Source of the DNA: Heterostelium album PN500
Lineage: Eukaryota > Evosea > Eumycetozoa > Acytosteliales > Acytosteliaceae
Length of the DNA stretch: 64,000 nt
Assembly (NCBI RefSeq): GCF_000004825.1
Contig: NW_008805074.1
Span: 372,001 to 436,000, forward strand
Reading direction: 5' to 3'
Shown one piece after another: positions 33,851 to 46,655 of the stretch (its first letter is position 1; each line of letters begins with the position of its first letter). The position numbers and the translations under genes are program-made. The notes below the pieces were generated by a model. That model ran no database searches and was not told where the DNA came from. It saw only the letters and a program-made list of their open reading frames with translations.

Positions 33851-36800
33851 ATTGCCTATAATTTTATTTTGAATATTTTAAAAAGAGAATTAAATTGAAA
33901 CGGAAAATATAGATGATTAATAAATGATAAATTCTAATTTGCCTTTACTATAAAAATGTTGACAACTACCTATCGAATGTAAATAACTAAGTCCAAATGA
34001 TCAATATGATGGATAATGATAACATTAAACTTGAAATGTTGTTGGTGAATGATATAGTTGATTGATAGCGCTAGAGTCTGATGAAAGTTGTTTACAGCAA
34101 ATAGAAAATAGAAGAGAAAAAAAATATTATATTGTTACAAAATACTATATTGTTGTTGATAGTTTTTATTATTATTTTTTTTATTCAGATATTCAGTATT
34201 AAATCTATATCATTTATTAAATTTGATTTAATTGTTAGTATGTTTTTGTTTTTACAACTTGACAAGTGTGTTGTTCATAACAACACTGATTTAATGATTT
34301 TGAACCATTTGGCATAACAGAATGTTTCCATTCAACATTTTGAGGGTAATTTAGAATTTAAAGTTGTGAAAAGTGGTTGGTCACGAGAGTTGCCACTCTA
34401 CAACTCCACAAAACACTACACATTTTACTTTTGTGGTAAATTGAATATAAACAATAAACAACAAACAAAAAAAAATAAACAACAACACATTATTTTTGAG
34501 AAAGATGCATCTTGCTAAAATTGGAGTAATACCTTCAATTTTAAGATATAACAGCAAAACTATATTGTACCATGATAAACAAATACAACTGAAGTTGTTG
34601 TGGGATTGAAAAAACCTTAAAAAAGCAACACACAAATCAATAAAGTAAAATAAAAACTATTGGTGAAAAGATAAAATGTGGGTGAATCTGCAAAAAACCA
34701 TCATTTATCAAAATTTTTAAGATACAAAATTAAAAATAAAAAAAAAATGTTGAATTAATCAAATTTTAATTAAATTAATAAAAAATAGAGAAATTGATAG
34801 CAAGCAAAATTTTGTTGTTTTTTTCGATGTTTTTTTTTTAATGGGAACTTTAAGTTTTCAGATTTTTGCAACATTTGATTTGATTTTATTTGTCTTCATA
34901 TTCACATTCATATTGAGTGTATGACAATTGCATATTAAATAAAAAAAAAAATTTATGTTTGTTTGATTGATTGATTGATGTTCGATCGATTTGGAAAATG
35001 GCAGTTATAAGTTTGAAGTTAATTGATTATCATTACAATATATAAGGTGTTAGTTAAAGAATGAAATAGTTAATGATGAGTGATTAGTGGTTGGTGTGTT
35101 GACCCAACAACACAACAATAATAAAAATATTTTAATAATAATTATTGTAATATTATATTTACATTTGTATAGGTTTATTTGTATAGGATGTTTAATGAAA
35201 ATGAATAAGTGGAACTATTAACAGCAACTAGTATATTGGTGGAATCGAGGGTGGTCATTGTCACCCCATGCTGAGGTGCACATTTATTTTTCCTTTTCTG
35301 ATCAGCTCATCATCACTTCCTTGACAATTTTGCAAGTTTTGTGGATGTCTCACAAAGTTGTTGAAAATTTAAAATCTGCGTGGTAAAAACCAATTTTTTT
35401 TTGAATTTTTTTTATTTTCCAAAAAATGGTGTTGTTGTGAGGTCAGCTTTGAAATTTTTCGAATTCAAAAAATGTAAATTTGATGGCCAAATTGCTGGTG
35501 ACTGGGTTTTTTTTTTTTTGATGAAAAGGACACAAAGGGTAAAAAAAAAATTCAAAAAAATAAATTTCAGGGTGAGTGTGTTTGAAGATCGACTCCCACA
35601 CTTTTTTTGAAATAAATTTTCATAAACAATTAAAAAAAAAACTCTTTCCCACGAAAAACACAACAACTCCTCCGATTCACTAGATTTAAGAATTATTTTG
35701 ATGAGAACTTGTCCTTATTTTTGTTTTTTTGTTTGAAAAGTTTAATTTATTTAATTGTTTGAATTTGCGGAAAACCCAAACGCTTTTTTCAACGTTCAGT
35801 TATTTGATTTGCTTAAACACTGATTAGACGTTGGATTTCCTGATTGTTCGTTGATTATTGATTATGACTATTAAAATTCGAATGAATTATTTTTTGTATT
35901 GCGAATTAATCTAAAATGATCATTATGATAATTGATAATTAATGATTGCTGAACTGTAAAAAAAAAATTGATCGTTTACTTCTGCTACATTTCAACATAT
36001 TTTTTGTAATAACTATTACTCATTACACCTGAATATTGATTCATTTTTTTTTATTAATAGACTATCATTATTTTTTATTTTAATAATATTGTTATTAATT
36101 ACTATTTGTTTAATTATTTGTTTGTTGAAGTTATAACTGTATAATTATTATTACTTTATCAAATCTGGTGTTTGAAAAATTGAGTGCATTGCGTTGTTCA
36201 AACTATAGAGTGTTCAAATGTTGGTGAATGTACCAAATACAATTAAATAAATAAAATAGGATAAAATTCACAGAGGTTGGAATAGGTTTCAAGGTACTTG
36301 GTTCATAGAACGGACAGATCTAGGTTATTTTTACTCACTATCAATACGGCAACCATAGTATTTCTTTTCTAAAATCATTGAACATGCAATTCTATGATCT
36401 ATTATTTCAAACAACTACGATTTGATCAATCCACTGTTTCAAAGTATTGTTTACACATCGATGGAATATGTTTAAAGGAAAACAATTCATTAGGGTTGGT
36501 GTGAGTGTCACACTATTGTTTTTTAAAAATTTTTATTCTTTGATTTTTTTACAAAAAATTTGTGACCAAAGGCAGACTTTGATCACAATTTCTCTGAAAA
36601 ATTTTATCAAAAAAAAACAATCAACAGTGAGAACTGCACAATAAAAAAAATCCTTGTAACTCTTTTTTTTTTTTTATTGTGAAAATGTTTTTTGTATGAA
36701 ATGAACAACAATCTTTGAATTAACAAACATTAATTAAAAGAAACAATGTTATAACTTTATTGAATAATAACAATATCTTACTATTTAAACTTTGCATAAT

Positions 36801-36939
36801 CATGTAATTGTCTTTAAAATTCATTTTTCAATGAGATCATAATAATAATTATTCAGCAGAATAAAGAATACAAAGTTTGTTTTTTTTTTTTTTAAAGCTT
36901 TTATTTTAATTTAATTTTTATTGGAATGTTGGGAGCAGT
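33851..36939. other. 3-kb non-coding region upstream of the NPQPKK-domain gene
   Basis: No gene with support. It holds many poly-T/poly-A tracts and two GC-richer islands. The first, 35225-35385, has an open plus frame of about 53 codons with no homology recognised. The second lies at about 36285-36355. Likely an extended promoter/5' region for the minus gene at 33850, plus the 3' flank of the cyclophilin gene. Confidence 0.5.
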
Positions 36940-37666
36940 TTACTCGAGTTGACCACAATCAGCGATGGTGACAACAGCGGATGGCTTTCCGGATTGGGAT
37001 CCTCTCTTTTCGATTTCCTTGACGAGTGGCAAACCGTCGACGACCTTTCCGAAAACGGTGTGCTTACCGTCCAACCAGGCAGTTTCAACAGTGCAGACGA
37101 AGAATTGGGAACCTTTAATTAATTAGAAAAAAGTAATTTTGATTTTAATTAGCTAGACTGTTATCAAATTTGATAGAGTGTGATGTTATTGATTGGTTAT
37201 GTTTAAAATAAACTTACCGTTGGTGTTTGGACCAGCGTTGGCCATGGACAAGATACCTGGACCAGTGTGCTTTAACTTGAAGTTCTCATCAGCGAATTTC
37301 TCACCGTAGATGGACTCACCACCGGTACCGTTACCACGGGTGAAGTCACCACCTTGGAGCATGAAGTTTGGAATGATTCTGTGGAAAGAGCTACCCTTGA
37401 AGTGGAGTGGCTTTCCGGATTTACCAATACCCTTCTCACCAGTGCAGAGAGCTCTGAAGTTCTCAGCAGTCTTTGGGACAACATCCTTGAACAACTATAA
37501 AATATAACATAATAAAATCATCATTATATTAATTTTTTTTTTTCTTTTTCTTTACTATTTCCACTTAGATAGTTATCTTTCTTTCTTTACTACATACTTC
37601 GAAGATGATACGTCCAGATGGAGCACCGTTGATGGTGATATCAAAGAAAACTTTTGGGTTGGCCAT
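36940..37666 (-). CDS. ppiA: Cyclophilin A-type peptidyl-prolyl cis-trans isomerase
   Basis: Three exons (37666-37598, 37494-37218, 37112-36940) encode 172 residues. This is a single cyclophilin domain without targeting signal, so cytosolic. Catalytic and cyclosporin-contact residues are in place: [20 protein letters not shown] (catalytic Arg, Phe, Gln), [13 protein letters not shown], and [10 protein letters not shown] (the cyclosporin-binding Trp and His). It carries the KSGKPLH insertion found in many divergent-loop cyclophilins (protist and plant types). It accelerates proline isomerisation in folding and signalling. Codon use is strongly biased to C-ending codons, suggesting high expression. 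Confidence 0.97.
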
Positions 37667-38090
37667 TTTGTATGTATAAAAATTTATTATAAGATAAAAT
37701 TAAAATGGAATGAAAATTTCGAATTTGTCTTTGGGTATGTTCAAAAAAGATTCTGATGAACAAAAAAAAAAAATGTTGAAAAAAAAATTAAATTTTTTAA
37801 TAAAAAAAATAAAAAATATTTTGTTTTTTTCACACAATGAGTTGATAAGGGTAGTGGGGTAATAATAATTTAATATTTTTTTAGGTAGTGTGTGAGTAGT
37901 GTTTGTTTAATTTAAATTGACAGATTGGTAGTGGGAGTTGAGTGAACAAACAACTACCTAATCAAGGTTTTATGTGAATGGGTTGAAAATTAGATTATAA
38001 TTTATCAAAATTTAATGTAAAAATTATTGTTTTTTTTAATATCTCAAATATTAAATTAATTTTATTTGTTTGTGAAAGGTATTGTTGATT
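37667..38090. other. Intergenic region, cyclophilin promoter
   Basis: AT-rich, with long A/T homopolymers, between the cyclophilin start and the FANCM stop. A GTGTGTGAGTAGTG-type patch near 37888-37902 is the only non-AT word cluster. Confidence 0.5.
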
Positions 38091-41000
38091 TTAAAACCAA
38101 GTTGTGTCACCATCCTGATCCATATCACCTGTCCATACGTTGACATTGAATTCAGAGTTGAAGGTAGATGATCCCCTTCTCTTTAGTTCTGGCATTTCAC
38201 AATCATCTCTAAATAGGTCTTGATTATTGTTATTGTTATTATTATTATTATTGTTTTTGTTATCAAAAGTAGTTGTATTATTTGTTGTAGTGGTTGTTGT
38301 TATAATCATTTCATTTGAGTTTGAATCTTTTTGTTGTTCTGATGGCTGTGTATTGTCAATCTCTTCATCTGTGGCTGCTTGTTCATCTTGTTCGATTTCC
38401 ATGAGTGGTCTTGTATCTTCCATTGCTTCGTCTTCACTTGCAGCTGTTTGATTATCTACCGATCGTTCTTGATCATGTCCACCTTCTTCTGCTTCTTCGT
38501 TGATTGATTGATCCAAAAGAGATGGATGGTTGGCAGCGGCGTTCAAGAAGCTATCTTTTCCGAGTTTGAGTTTGTAGGCAGCACGGGTACGACGAGGTCC
38601 AAACTGGTCGGCATGCTGACTCAGTAGAGACTGCATATAGATCGATTGCATAGATGGTTTCTTTCGCTTGTTACCAACGGTACTATGGTCGGTCGATGAG
38701 TCCTCCTGTGAATTCTCTGTACTGGAGTCACAAATAAAAGAGTCGTCGGTGTCATACTCATCAATGTCAGAGTCAGAGTCACTTCCATTTTCATCCTCAT
38801 CTTCCGCCTCCAAAACAAAGAAATCATTGACGTCACGATGCTTTCTTTGTTTTTTCTTTGGATTACCATTGTTACTTGGTTTGCCATTGATTCCTTTACT
38901 ACTCTCATTATTATTACTTTCTTTACTTCTTTTCTTTTTAATTGGCGATATTGCTGGTGTGGAGTTACCAACAGTTGGCTTCTTAAAGATTCTAGATACT
39001 TTCTTGATCGGTGTATTAAATGAGATATCGAGTGGAGATGAGTTTGGTTGTGATGATGATGTTGATGTTGTTGATTCATTGTTAATGTTAATGTTAATGT
39101 TATTATTGTTATTGTTATTGTTATTGTTATTGTTATTGTTATTAGTAGCTAGTTTTGTTAAGGTGGATGAAGATGGTGGTTTAGGGAGGTTAAACGCAAA
39201 TTTGGAAGGAACTTTGGGAATTGGAGGAGGCGGTGGAACAATAAATATATTTGAGAGGTTTGGCGTGATGGTCAGCTCGATATCGGCAGGCAAGAAGCTT
39301 TCACAATTCAATAATAGTGTTGACTTGGTATTACTGTTTGACTTTGATGGTGGGGGTGCTGGTGGATTACTCTCGTTATCACTAAAATCCATACCAAAGT
39401 CAAAGTCAAACTCATCGACAATTCTATTCTGATTGGGTACATGATCGTCTACATCCATTGCCTCTTCGTTTGGTGTTGTTGTTGTTGCTGTTGTTTTTGT
39501 TTTTCCTGACAATTGTATATTTAGTTCTGAGTTATGATGATTCATTTGATTGAAAAATGGTGATGAAATATTATTTGTAGTTCTCGTTGTTGTGGTTGTT
39601 GTTGGTTGAGGTGGTGTTGGTGATTGTAAGTGGTGTTCAAGATTCATAATGTCATCTTGTTGTTGTTGTTGTTTTTGTTGCTTTTGTTTATAAGTTGGTG
39701 GTGTTGTTGTTGTAGATGGTTGTTGCATATATCCATTGCGTTGATATTGAAGTAGTTGATGTTCCATGTCTGTCAATTCATCGATCTTTGTGGATTGTAT
39801 CATCTCCAATATATCCATCATTAAATGTGAGCGATCAGAGTGATCGATCATGTGTGTTTGCGTCGGCATCGAATTGATTGGAATCCATTGTTCAATGTTC
39901 AGTTTCTTTTGTATCGTAGTATCATTAATCTGATAGTTATTCTGTAGGTATCTAAGCTGTTCACCAGTGACAATAGCAGATGATATTTTTCTAGATTTGT
40001 TACTCTTTGTATGACCCGTACCATTATTGTTATCATTATTATCATTGTTATCATTTCCATCCATAAGAACAGGATCTATAATGGTATGTTCTGCATGAGG
40101 ATAACCAATAACCATTCTCTCCGATTGATAGTAAGTATAGCTATTGGCATACTTCAAGATGGAATCGAGTTTCATGACGGAGCTATTGTAGATCGACTCT
40201 TCGGTACCTTCAGACAAGAGAATTACACACTTTCCATTTCTCTTTCTACCGGTTCTACCCATACGCTGAATGTTTCTCACTGTGGATTGTGGCGTATCGA
40301 AACAAACGATGAGATCGACCTCTCCAAAGTCCAGACCTTCTTCACCGATGCAAGTGGTAACCAGAGTATTGTAGGAACCAGAGCGAAACCTCGTTAGAAT
40401 CGATGCTTGTTCACTTTGTTTCAAACCCTTTGCTTTACCCTTTGAGTCGGACTGTCCATAAAACTCCATAACCTTGATCAAAGAACTCAACTTTCCAAGA
40501 TTATCAACAATTTCCTTGACAGCTGATTTAAAATCAACGAATATCATTACTCTAGTTGATGTTTCCTTTGAGTTTTCTGTTGATTATATTGTTATTATTA
40601 TAAATTTTGTTAATAAATATATGTTATAGATTCAATAATAATCATATTGATATTTATATACATACTAAAATGATCAATAACTACTTCACCTAATTTAGCC
40701 ATTTTGTTATGAGCTATCTTACCATCCATAGCTGTCACGTGAGTCAATAGATTTGCCCATTGCATTGATTGTAACACTTCCTTGACTGGTTTCGTCATTT
40801 TCTTTGGTGTCTTTATCTGATTCAAAACATCCAAGAATCTTGACATTCCATGTTTAACAAGTGTTGTCGATGCATTCAAAAGATATGATAAAACCTGAAA
40901 ATTATATCCAACATTGAAATTATTCATTGAATGATACAATTGCATTTGTTTAATTGCATAAGATGGTATACACTTTTAAATATTTAATGAAAATGTTAAT

Positions 41001-42590
41001 ATATAAATATATAGATATATATCATTGTAAAATATAATTATATATTAATCAACTTACTTCATTTAATGGTTTCTTTATATAACTTTGTATATTATTATAT
41101 ATTATTCTTTGTACTTTCTCTAGGAGTTGTAATAGCTGGTTTACCTCTTCTGATATTGGAACAACGATGACCTCTATCGACTTTTTGTGGACGTATGGCG
41201 CAATGTCCAGTGAATTCTCTGTTCTAATGTCCATGTTGGAGATGAGTAGGTTGCTCAATACCTTTTGGACGGCATCTCGCTTGCTACCGGGCGATGCAGT
41301 CAGCGCCAGTATTCTAAAGTATCGCGTATACTTTGCAATGAGATGAATCGATGTGCAGTAGGCAAAGTCACCGGTTGCCTTGTGCGCTTCGTCGACGACG
41401 ACCAAACTGATGTTCGACGGATCACACCGACCCGCCTCTATATCCTTATCGAGAATCTGCGGTGTGATGAAAAACACACGTTTATCCTGCCAGAGTTTGG
41501 TGCGGGCTTCGGGCTTGACGTTGCCCGTCAACTGAATGGAGTCGCTCAGCTTGACGCCGGTGATCGAGTGGAATGCCGACATCTGTTGTGTCACCAACGG
41601 TCGTGAGTGAACCATAAAGATAATCTTTGACTTTGGGAACCATCGATAGAAGTTCAGCATCACAACCGACGCGATGAACGTCTTTCCGAGACCGGTTGGC
41701 AAACACACCAGAGTGTTCTTGTAGATGGCATTGATCACGATATTATATTGATAGTCTCTGATTGTCATATTCGCAGGATAGATCAATGTTTTCATTGCAT
41801 CATCGTCTGACTCTTGAAAGCGATCGTCTTCCAACGGTGGAAATTGAAATTGCGGTGGAAAACTATCTGAATATCTTCTTGTACCATCACCACTGCTATG
41901 ATTCGCGGTAGTTGATTTACCAACATTACCATTGTTATTACTACTATTATTATTATTTACATTGATAACATTGATACTTGGGTTCAACAATTTACTTGTT
42001 GTTTTAAAAGATGATAATGACGATGATGAAGAAGAAGATGTAGTGGTTGTTGTAGTGGTTGCTGTACTATTATTAGTTAATGAATCATCTACACTAAAAT
42101 CAAATTCAAAACCATCTGAATCATCAACTAAATCTACTAAATTATTACTATTATTGTTATTGTTATTGTTGTAATTGTTATTTATTACTTGTTGCTGCTG
42201 CTGTTGTTGTTGTTGTTGTTGAGGTGGTTTTTGATCAGGTTGTTTCTTAAAGAATGGTAATTTACTTTGGTTGAGTGTTGATGCAGATGTTGATGTAGAT
42301 GAAGATGACGATCTACCACCCGGTCTCTTTAGAGAGTTCGAAATAATAGTACCATTTCCAAATGGATCTATATCTATTTTCTTTATATTATTATTGCTAT
42401 GGTTGTAATTAAAAGTATAACCATTACTATTATTGTTGTTGTTATTATTATTATTTACATGACTATTAGTATTGTTATTACTTTTGTTTATTGATGATAT
42501 AAATGATTGTTTATTAAATGTATTTTGTTGTTGTTGATGATTCTGTTGTGGTTGTATAGGTTTTATTAATTTATTATTAAAGATATTCAT
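38091..42590 (-). CDS. fancm: FANCM/Mph1/Hef-type DNA helicase-translocase
   Basis: Fork-remodelling SF2 translocase of the Fanconi anaemia / interstrand crosslink pathway. Three exons (42590-41058, 40972-40666, 40576-38091) give about 1441 residues. After an Asn/Ser/Gln-rich N-terminus, helicase domain 1 has RDYQ, Walker A PTGLGKT (about 298-304), TGNVKPEARTKLW, DEAH (about 400) and TASPGS. The Hef-type insert follows. Domain 2 has RVMIFVDFK, EEGLDFGEVDLIVCFD and QRMGRTGRKRNGK. The remaining roughly 650 residues are low complexity and acidic. No ERCC4 nuclease-like or HhH module is recognisable, unlike vertebrate FANCM, so this resembles fungal Mph1 in lacking that C-terminal part. Single large locus, nuclear. 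Confidence 0.93.
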
Positions 42591-42815
42591 ATTATAATAG
42601 AGATAAACATTGAATGAATTTAATAATAATTATAATAAAATATAATATTATATTTTATATACATGACGGTTTGTGTAATCAGTAAAATGAGAAACAATTG
42701 TTTTCAAATTGATGTTTGTTTGGTTGCTTTCAAACATTTACAAGAAATTTAGTTCAAGATTTTTTTTAAATTTTTTTATTTATTTCTTTTGTTTTATTTG
42801 GTAATATTAAAACGT

Positions 42816-42883
42816 TTAAAAGTCGTCATCATAGTTATTTTTGGAAAGTAATGAACTTGTTTCATTCTGATCTTCTTCTTTTC

Positions 42884-42950
<67 letters not shown>

Positions 42951-43895
42951 TTCAACAAAATCCATATTTTGATCGATAGATAAAACCATTTGAGAAGCTA
43001 GATTATTATTCCTTACCAATTGAGTACCTGGTGGTTGATGCTTTTGGAATGACTGTGTTGGTTGATGTTGTACAACTGGTGGTTGATAATGTTGCTGTCT
43101 TTGTTCTTGATTCGGTAGTGAAATTGGTGTTGGTGGTTGTTGTCGTGGAAACTGTTGTTGATACTGTTGTGTAAATGGTTGGAATTGCTGTTGTTGCTGA
43201 TATTGCTGTGGTGGTACTTGCTGTTGTTGTTGATATGGTTGATATTGTTGCTGATATGGTTGTGGAAGTTGATTTGGTTGTTGATAAATTGGTTGTTGTT
43301 GTTGTGATTGATTTGGTGCAGGTGTAAAACTATAGGGTAGTGGTGAAACTGGATGAACCGATGACGACGATAAAGATGGAGTTGAAGTGGTCAATGGATT
43401 GACGTTGACATTCTCTGGAATGGGATAGTCGATCTTTATGTATCTTCGGATGATACTCTCTTTGAAGCCGTTGTTACTGATATTGTAGTGTTTCGAGACT
43501 TTGTTGTAGATGGAGAATCTGATTCCTCGCAGACCGTAATATTCATTCGCTTCCTCGAGTGCTTTGGGCAATGCCACTGAAACACGGCTGATGCGATGGA
43601 TTGCAAATGCTACCATTCCAATACCACCGGCCACGGCAATTGCACCTCCGATGGCACTGAGCGCCACAACACTAATAGCGAAACCAATGACAGCAAGCAC
43701 ACCACCAATACAAAACAACGGCATCAATACTAGGAGTGCTCGCGTATTGAGCGATTTCGACAACATATTGAAACGTTTGATTGTCTCGGCATATTCAGTC
43801 GGTTCGATCACGCCATACAACTGCGTTGGAAACGAAGTTCTATATTGATTGGAACCACTGTTTTTGTCTGGTTTAATAAATACATATGCTGACAT
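42816..43895 (-). CDS. GOLGA7/ERF4-like protein with two membrane helices
   Basis: Intronless, 359 residues. The N-terminus matches the golgin A7/Erf4 family: AYVFIKPDKNSGSNQYRTSF, FPTQLYGVIEP, then TIKRFNMLSKSL, against FIQRDYSSG, FPAEL..ID, T...N.L in GOLGA7. After the family's linker region there is a hydrophobic hairpin (about 53-75 and 78-100). ALEEANEYYGLRGIRFSIYN follows, matching the family's second half. GOLGA7/Erf4 proteins partner DHHC palmitoyltransferases for Ras. The membrane hairpin is not in human GOLGA7 (palmitoylated instead). The C-terminal half is Gln/Pro-rich and ends with about 20 Asn. A paralogue lies 2.1 kb away (46017-46655). Function by homology is tentative. Confidence 0.7.
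42887..42950 (-). repeat. ATT/AAT triplet run encoding poly-Asn
   Basis: About 21 uninterrupted AAT codons near the end of the GOLGA7-like gene, a typical dictyostelid amino-acid repeat, likely length-variable between strains. Confidence 0.95.
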
Positions 43896-44365
43896 ATTAT
43901 AATATATATCTTTATTAAATGATAAAAAGGAAAATGATTTTTAATATCAAATTGATTGTTTTCAGTGAGGTATCAAATTTTTGGTTACAAATCCCTCAAC
44001 TATTTTTTTTTGTTTTAATAATACCAGGTGGTTTGCAACGAACTTTTACAATCTGAGATTTGAATGGGGGGTTGTTTTTATTTTTCAAGAACTTTCTTGG
44101 TGACCTGATCTTTTTCAAATTGAATCACGCAAATCAGTCAGTTTGACAACTTGTTCTTACTATTTGATGAATAAAAGGTATTATTGTTTTAAATGTAATG
44201 AATCCAATCATTTTAGATTCCAATATATCGTTTTGAATATAGATTGAATGTATTTTGGAATCCAACATCAGTTTCAACATTTTAATGAATGGTTCTTTCT
44301 TGTCGATGGAAATAGGTGACAGTTTATTCTAGATCAATGTGTGTGTATGTGTTGAAGGTTAGTAA
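43896..44365. other. Intergenic region
   Basis: Promoter of the GOLGA7-like gene and 3' flank of the CBS gene. A GC-richer patch at about 44020-44140 has no recognised feature. Confidence 0.5.
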
Positions 44366-45491
44366 TTAAATAAATGTTGCTAGATTGCCAGAGGATAAAG
44401 AAGAGCTACTACTACTTACAATGGGTTTATAGTTTCTAATGAATTCATTGATCGGTAACATAAGATCTTCTATGTTGTGTTCGACCAATACTTTCAAGTC
44501 TGATAAGCTAAAGTTGGCAAGAACATGATTTGTATTGGAGTCTATTACTAGAAGCGATGGTTTATTCTCACGTTCGAGAAGATCGAATGCTGCGGTTGTT
44601 GGTTGGTCAGATCTAATCTTTGGGAACTCCTCTATCAACTTGTATCGATGTGACAACGATTCAATCGATTTAAAGAATATCTTTGGCAACATCGTTTGAT
44701 TTTCAACAAGAATTCTAAGTACATCTGAAGTTGATACCAATCCAACAATCTTTTTATTTTTTCTTTGTTAATACAATTATAATAATAATATTATTAAAGT
44801 TTTATCTAAGCATTTTACATACATTATCATTATTAATAACGGGTAATCTAAGTGAAGAGGAATTGGTAAGCACTCGGATGAGTACAGCGAGTGAATCGTT
44901 GAGATAGAGTTGTGTTGGTGATGTTTTGTTACGAACGAGTTTCAAAATGTCGATTACAGGTGTGATTTTGAAGAATTCGGTGTTTTCAATTAGTTTATGC
45001 TTATTGTCTATCCAGGTATCCAAATGGATTACACCAACGACAGAGTTTATCTTCTTTCTATCTTTGTAGCAACCGAGTAGGTATTCAACGATTTCATGTA
45101 TACCGAGCATTCCAACGTAGTTGTACACCTTTTGATTCTCACAGCCATTGTCATCCTCATTGAACACCGGACATGCAAACAAATGATATTGACTCAGCAG
45201 TCTGAGAGCATCTCCAACATTGGTATGATGCGAAGAGAATGACAGTAGCTGATTTTCATTAACTTCTTTTGATTGATTTACCTCTTTTATATCTTTATCA
45301 TTCTTATTATTATTATTACTACTATTAAAATCATTTATGTTCTCTCCATTTTCAAATGATAATCTACGATGTTTTAAGAAATCCTTTTTACTATTTAGAA
45401 TATCTATTATTCTCGAACTATATAGTAAATTTATCCACTCTTTCTCTTCTTTTAATTCTCCCAAACATTTTTCTAAAGATAAAGTTTCCAT
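44366..45491 (-). CDS. CBS-domain protein (AMPK-gamma/SNF4-like)
   Basis: Two exons (45491-44823, 44749-44366) encode 350 residues. Tandem CBS modules are visible. One is around 80-135 (HTNVGDALRLLSQYHLFACP, then VGMLGIHEIVEYL). One is around 190-240 (LYLNDSLAVLIRVL, RLPVINNDN, IVGLVSTSDVLRIL). A weaker pair is in the C-terminal third (TTAAFDLLERENKPSLLVID, ANFSLSDLKVLV). CBS tandems bind adenine nucleotides; four modules recall AMPK gamma, but the similarity is low and no kinase partner lies nearby. The intron interrupts a CBS strand and its removal restores it. A GTAAGT near the 3' end would define an intron of only about 40 bases and was not used. Confidence 0.75.
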
Positions 45492-46016
45492 TATATATTA
45501 TTTATTAAAGTATTTAAATATAAGACTTTGTATTTATATCGAAAAATAAAGAAATTTATAAAAACATTACAATGAATTTTTTAAAATCTTGTGATTCCCA
45601 AAAAGGAAATTACTTTATATATTCAATTAAAAAATAAAATTCCAATGAGAAAAATTTATGATTATCAAGATAGATATAAAAATATATTGGTATTGGGATG
45701 TTTAATTTCAAAGAAATAATTATAGAATAAATAAAATACCATTAGGAAATCATTTAATATATAAATTATTAAAGCTATAATATAAATATTTAACATTATG
45801 TTTATAATAGTTATTGTTTTAGATATCTTAATATCTTCGAATATGAAAAAAAAGATTAAAATTCAATACAATACTGAATTAGATTATTTTCAAACAAATT
45901 ACATTATTTTTATTATCTATAAAATAAGTGGTTGTTTGACACTGTTCACATGAATAAAATTGAAGTGAGCACATTTACGATGATGATGGTGTGAATGTTT
46001 CATATTATTATTATAA
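45492..46016. other. Intergenic region
   Basis: Very AT-rich, no gene or structured element seen; promoter of the CBS gene and 3' flank of the second GOLGA7-like gene. Confidence 0.55.
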
Positions 46017-46655
46017 TTATATAATGATTATATTATTATTATAATCATCATTTATCTTATTATTTATATCTATTATTGTATTACCATTATGATTACTATT
46101 GAAATTGTTGTTATTCTTTAAATTTGAAGATCTTAATGATGAAGATGTTGTCGATTTCTCTTGATTGGTTTGAAGCTTGATGTACCAATCGTAACGATTC
46201 GAACTATGTCTGTGTTGTAGCGAGAATGTAATCTGACGATCTTCAAAGTATTTGTTTGCTTCTTCGATTGCGCTATTCATTTTCGATTTCTTGAGATCTC
46301 TGTAAATTGACTGCTGTAGGTAGAGAATGATACAGAGTGCAACGATGATGATCGCTGTCACTACGATACCGATCAACGATCGCTTACTACCAAACACACC
46401 GAGCAGAACGATCGTTGCTAGCATTGCACATGCCACACCAATGAGTGGCAGACGATTTCGCCAGCTCGCCGCCAAACTATTGAATCGCGTGATTATACCA
46501 CTGAACTCCTGTGGATCGATCAATCCCATCAGTTCCACGGGATAGTTATCATAGAAGTAGCCACGATCATTCGGTTGTAACTCAACACATTTTTGTACAT
46601 GATTTGAATTGACATCAATACTATCACCACCATCATGAATATTGTTCATTTCCAA
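46017..46655 (-). CDS. GOLGA7/ERF4-like protein with two membrane helices (paralogue)
   Basis: Intronless, 212 residues. It shares the same order of features as the gene at 42816-43895: YPVELMGLIDPQEFSGIITR, FNSLAASWRNR, then two hydrophobic helices (about 70-88 and 93-113), and AIEEANKYFEDRQITFSLQH. The N-terminus is shorter in recognisable family sequence (the FIxRDYSSG part is reduced to a Glu/Asn-rich lead). The C-terminus is Asn-rich, without the Gln/Pro block. Sequence divergence from its neighbour is high, so the duplication is old. Possible DHHC-transferase cofactor by homology. Confidence 0.65.
   Translation of the reverse strand: MEMNNIHDGGDSIDVNSNHVQKCVELQPNDRGYFYDNYPVELMGLIDPQEFSGIITRFNSLAASWRNRLPLIGVACAMLATIVLLGVFGSKRSLIGIVVTAIIIVALCIILYLQQSIYRDLKKSKMNSAIEEANKYFEDRQITFSLQHRHSSNRYDWYIKLQTNQEKSTTSSSLRSSNLKNNNNFNSNHNGNTIIDINNKINDDYNNNIIII

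Noticed and set aside
36285-36355. Minus-strand exon beginning MVAVLI followed by GTGAGT
   Set aside because: One short candidate exon with no downstream partner or family match; not enough to call a gene.
38227-38451. Plus-strand Leu/Val/Ser-rich frame opposite FANCM
   Set aside because: Antisense of the Asn/Thr/Glu repeats in the FANCM tail.
42887-42950. ATT repeat as a regulatory microsatellite
   Set aside because: It is an in-frame poly-Asn codon run inside a coding gene.
44366-44421. Additional intron near the end of the CBS gene
   Set aside because: GTAAGT is present, but the nearest usable acceptor would give an intron of about 40 bases; the unspliced end is simpler.
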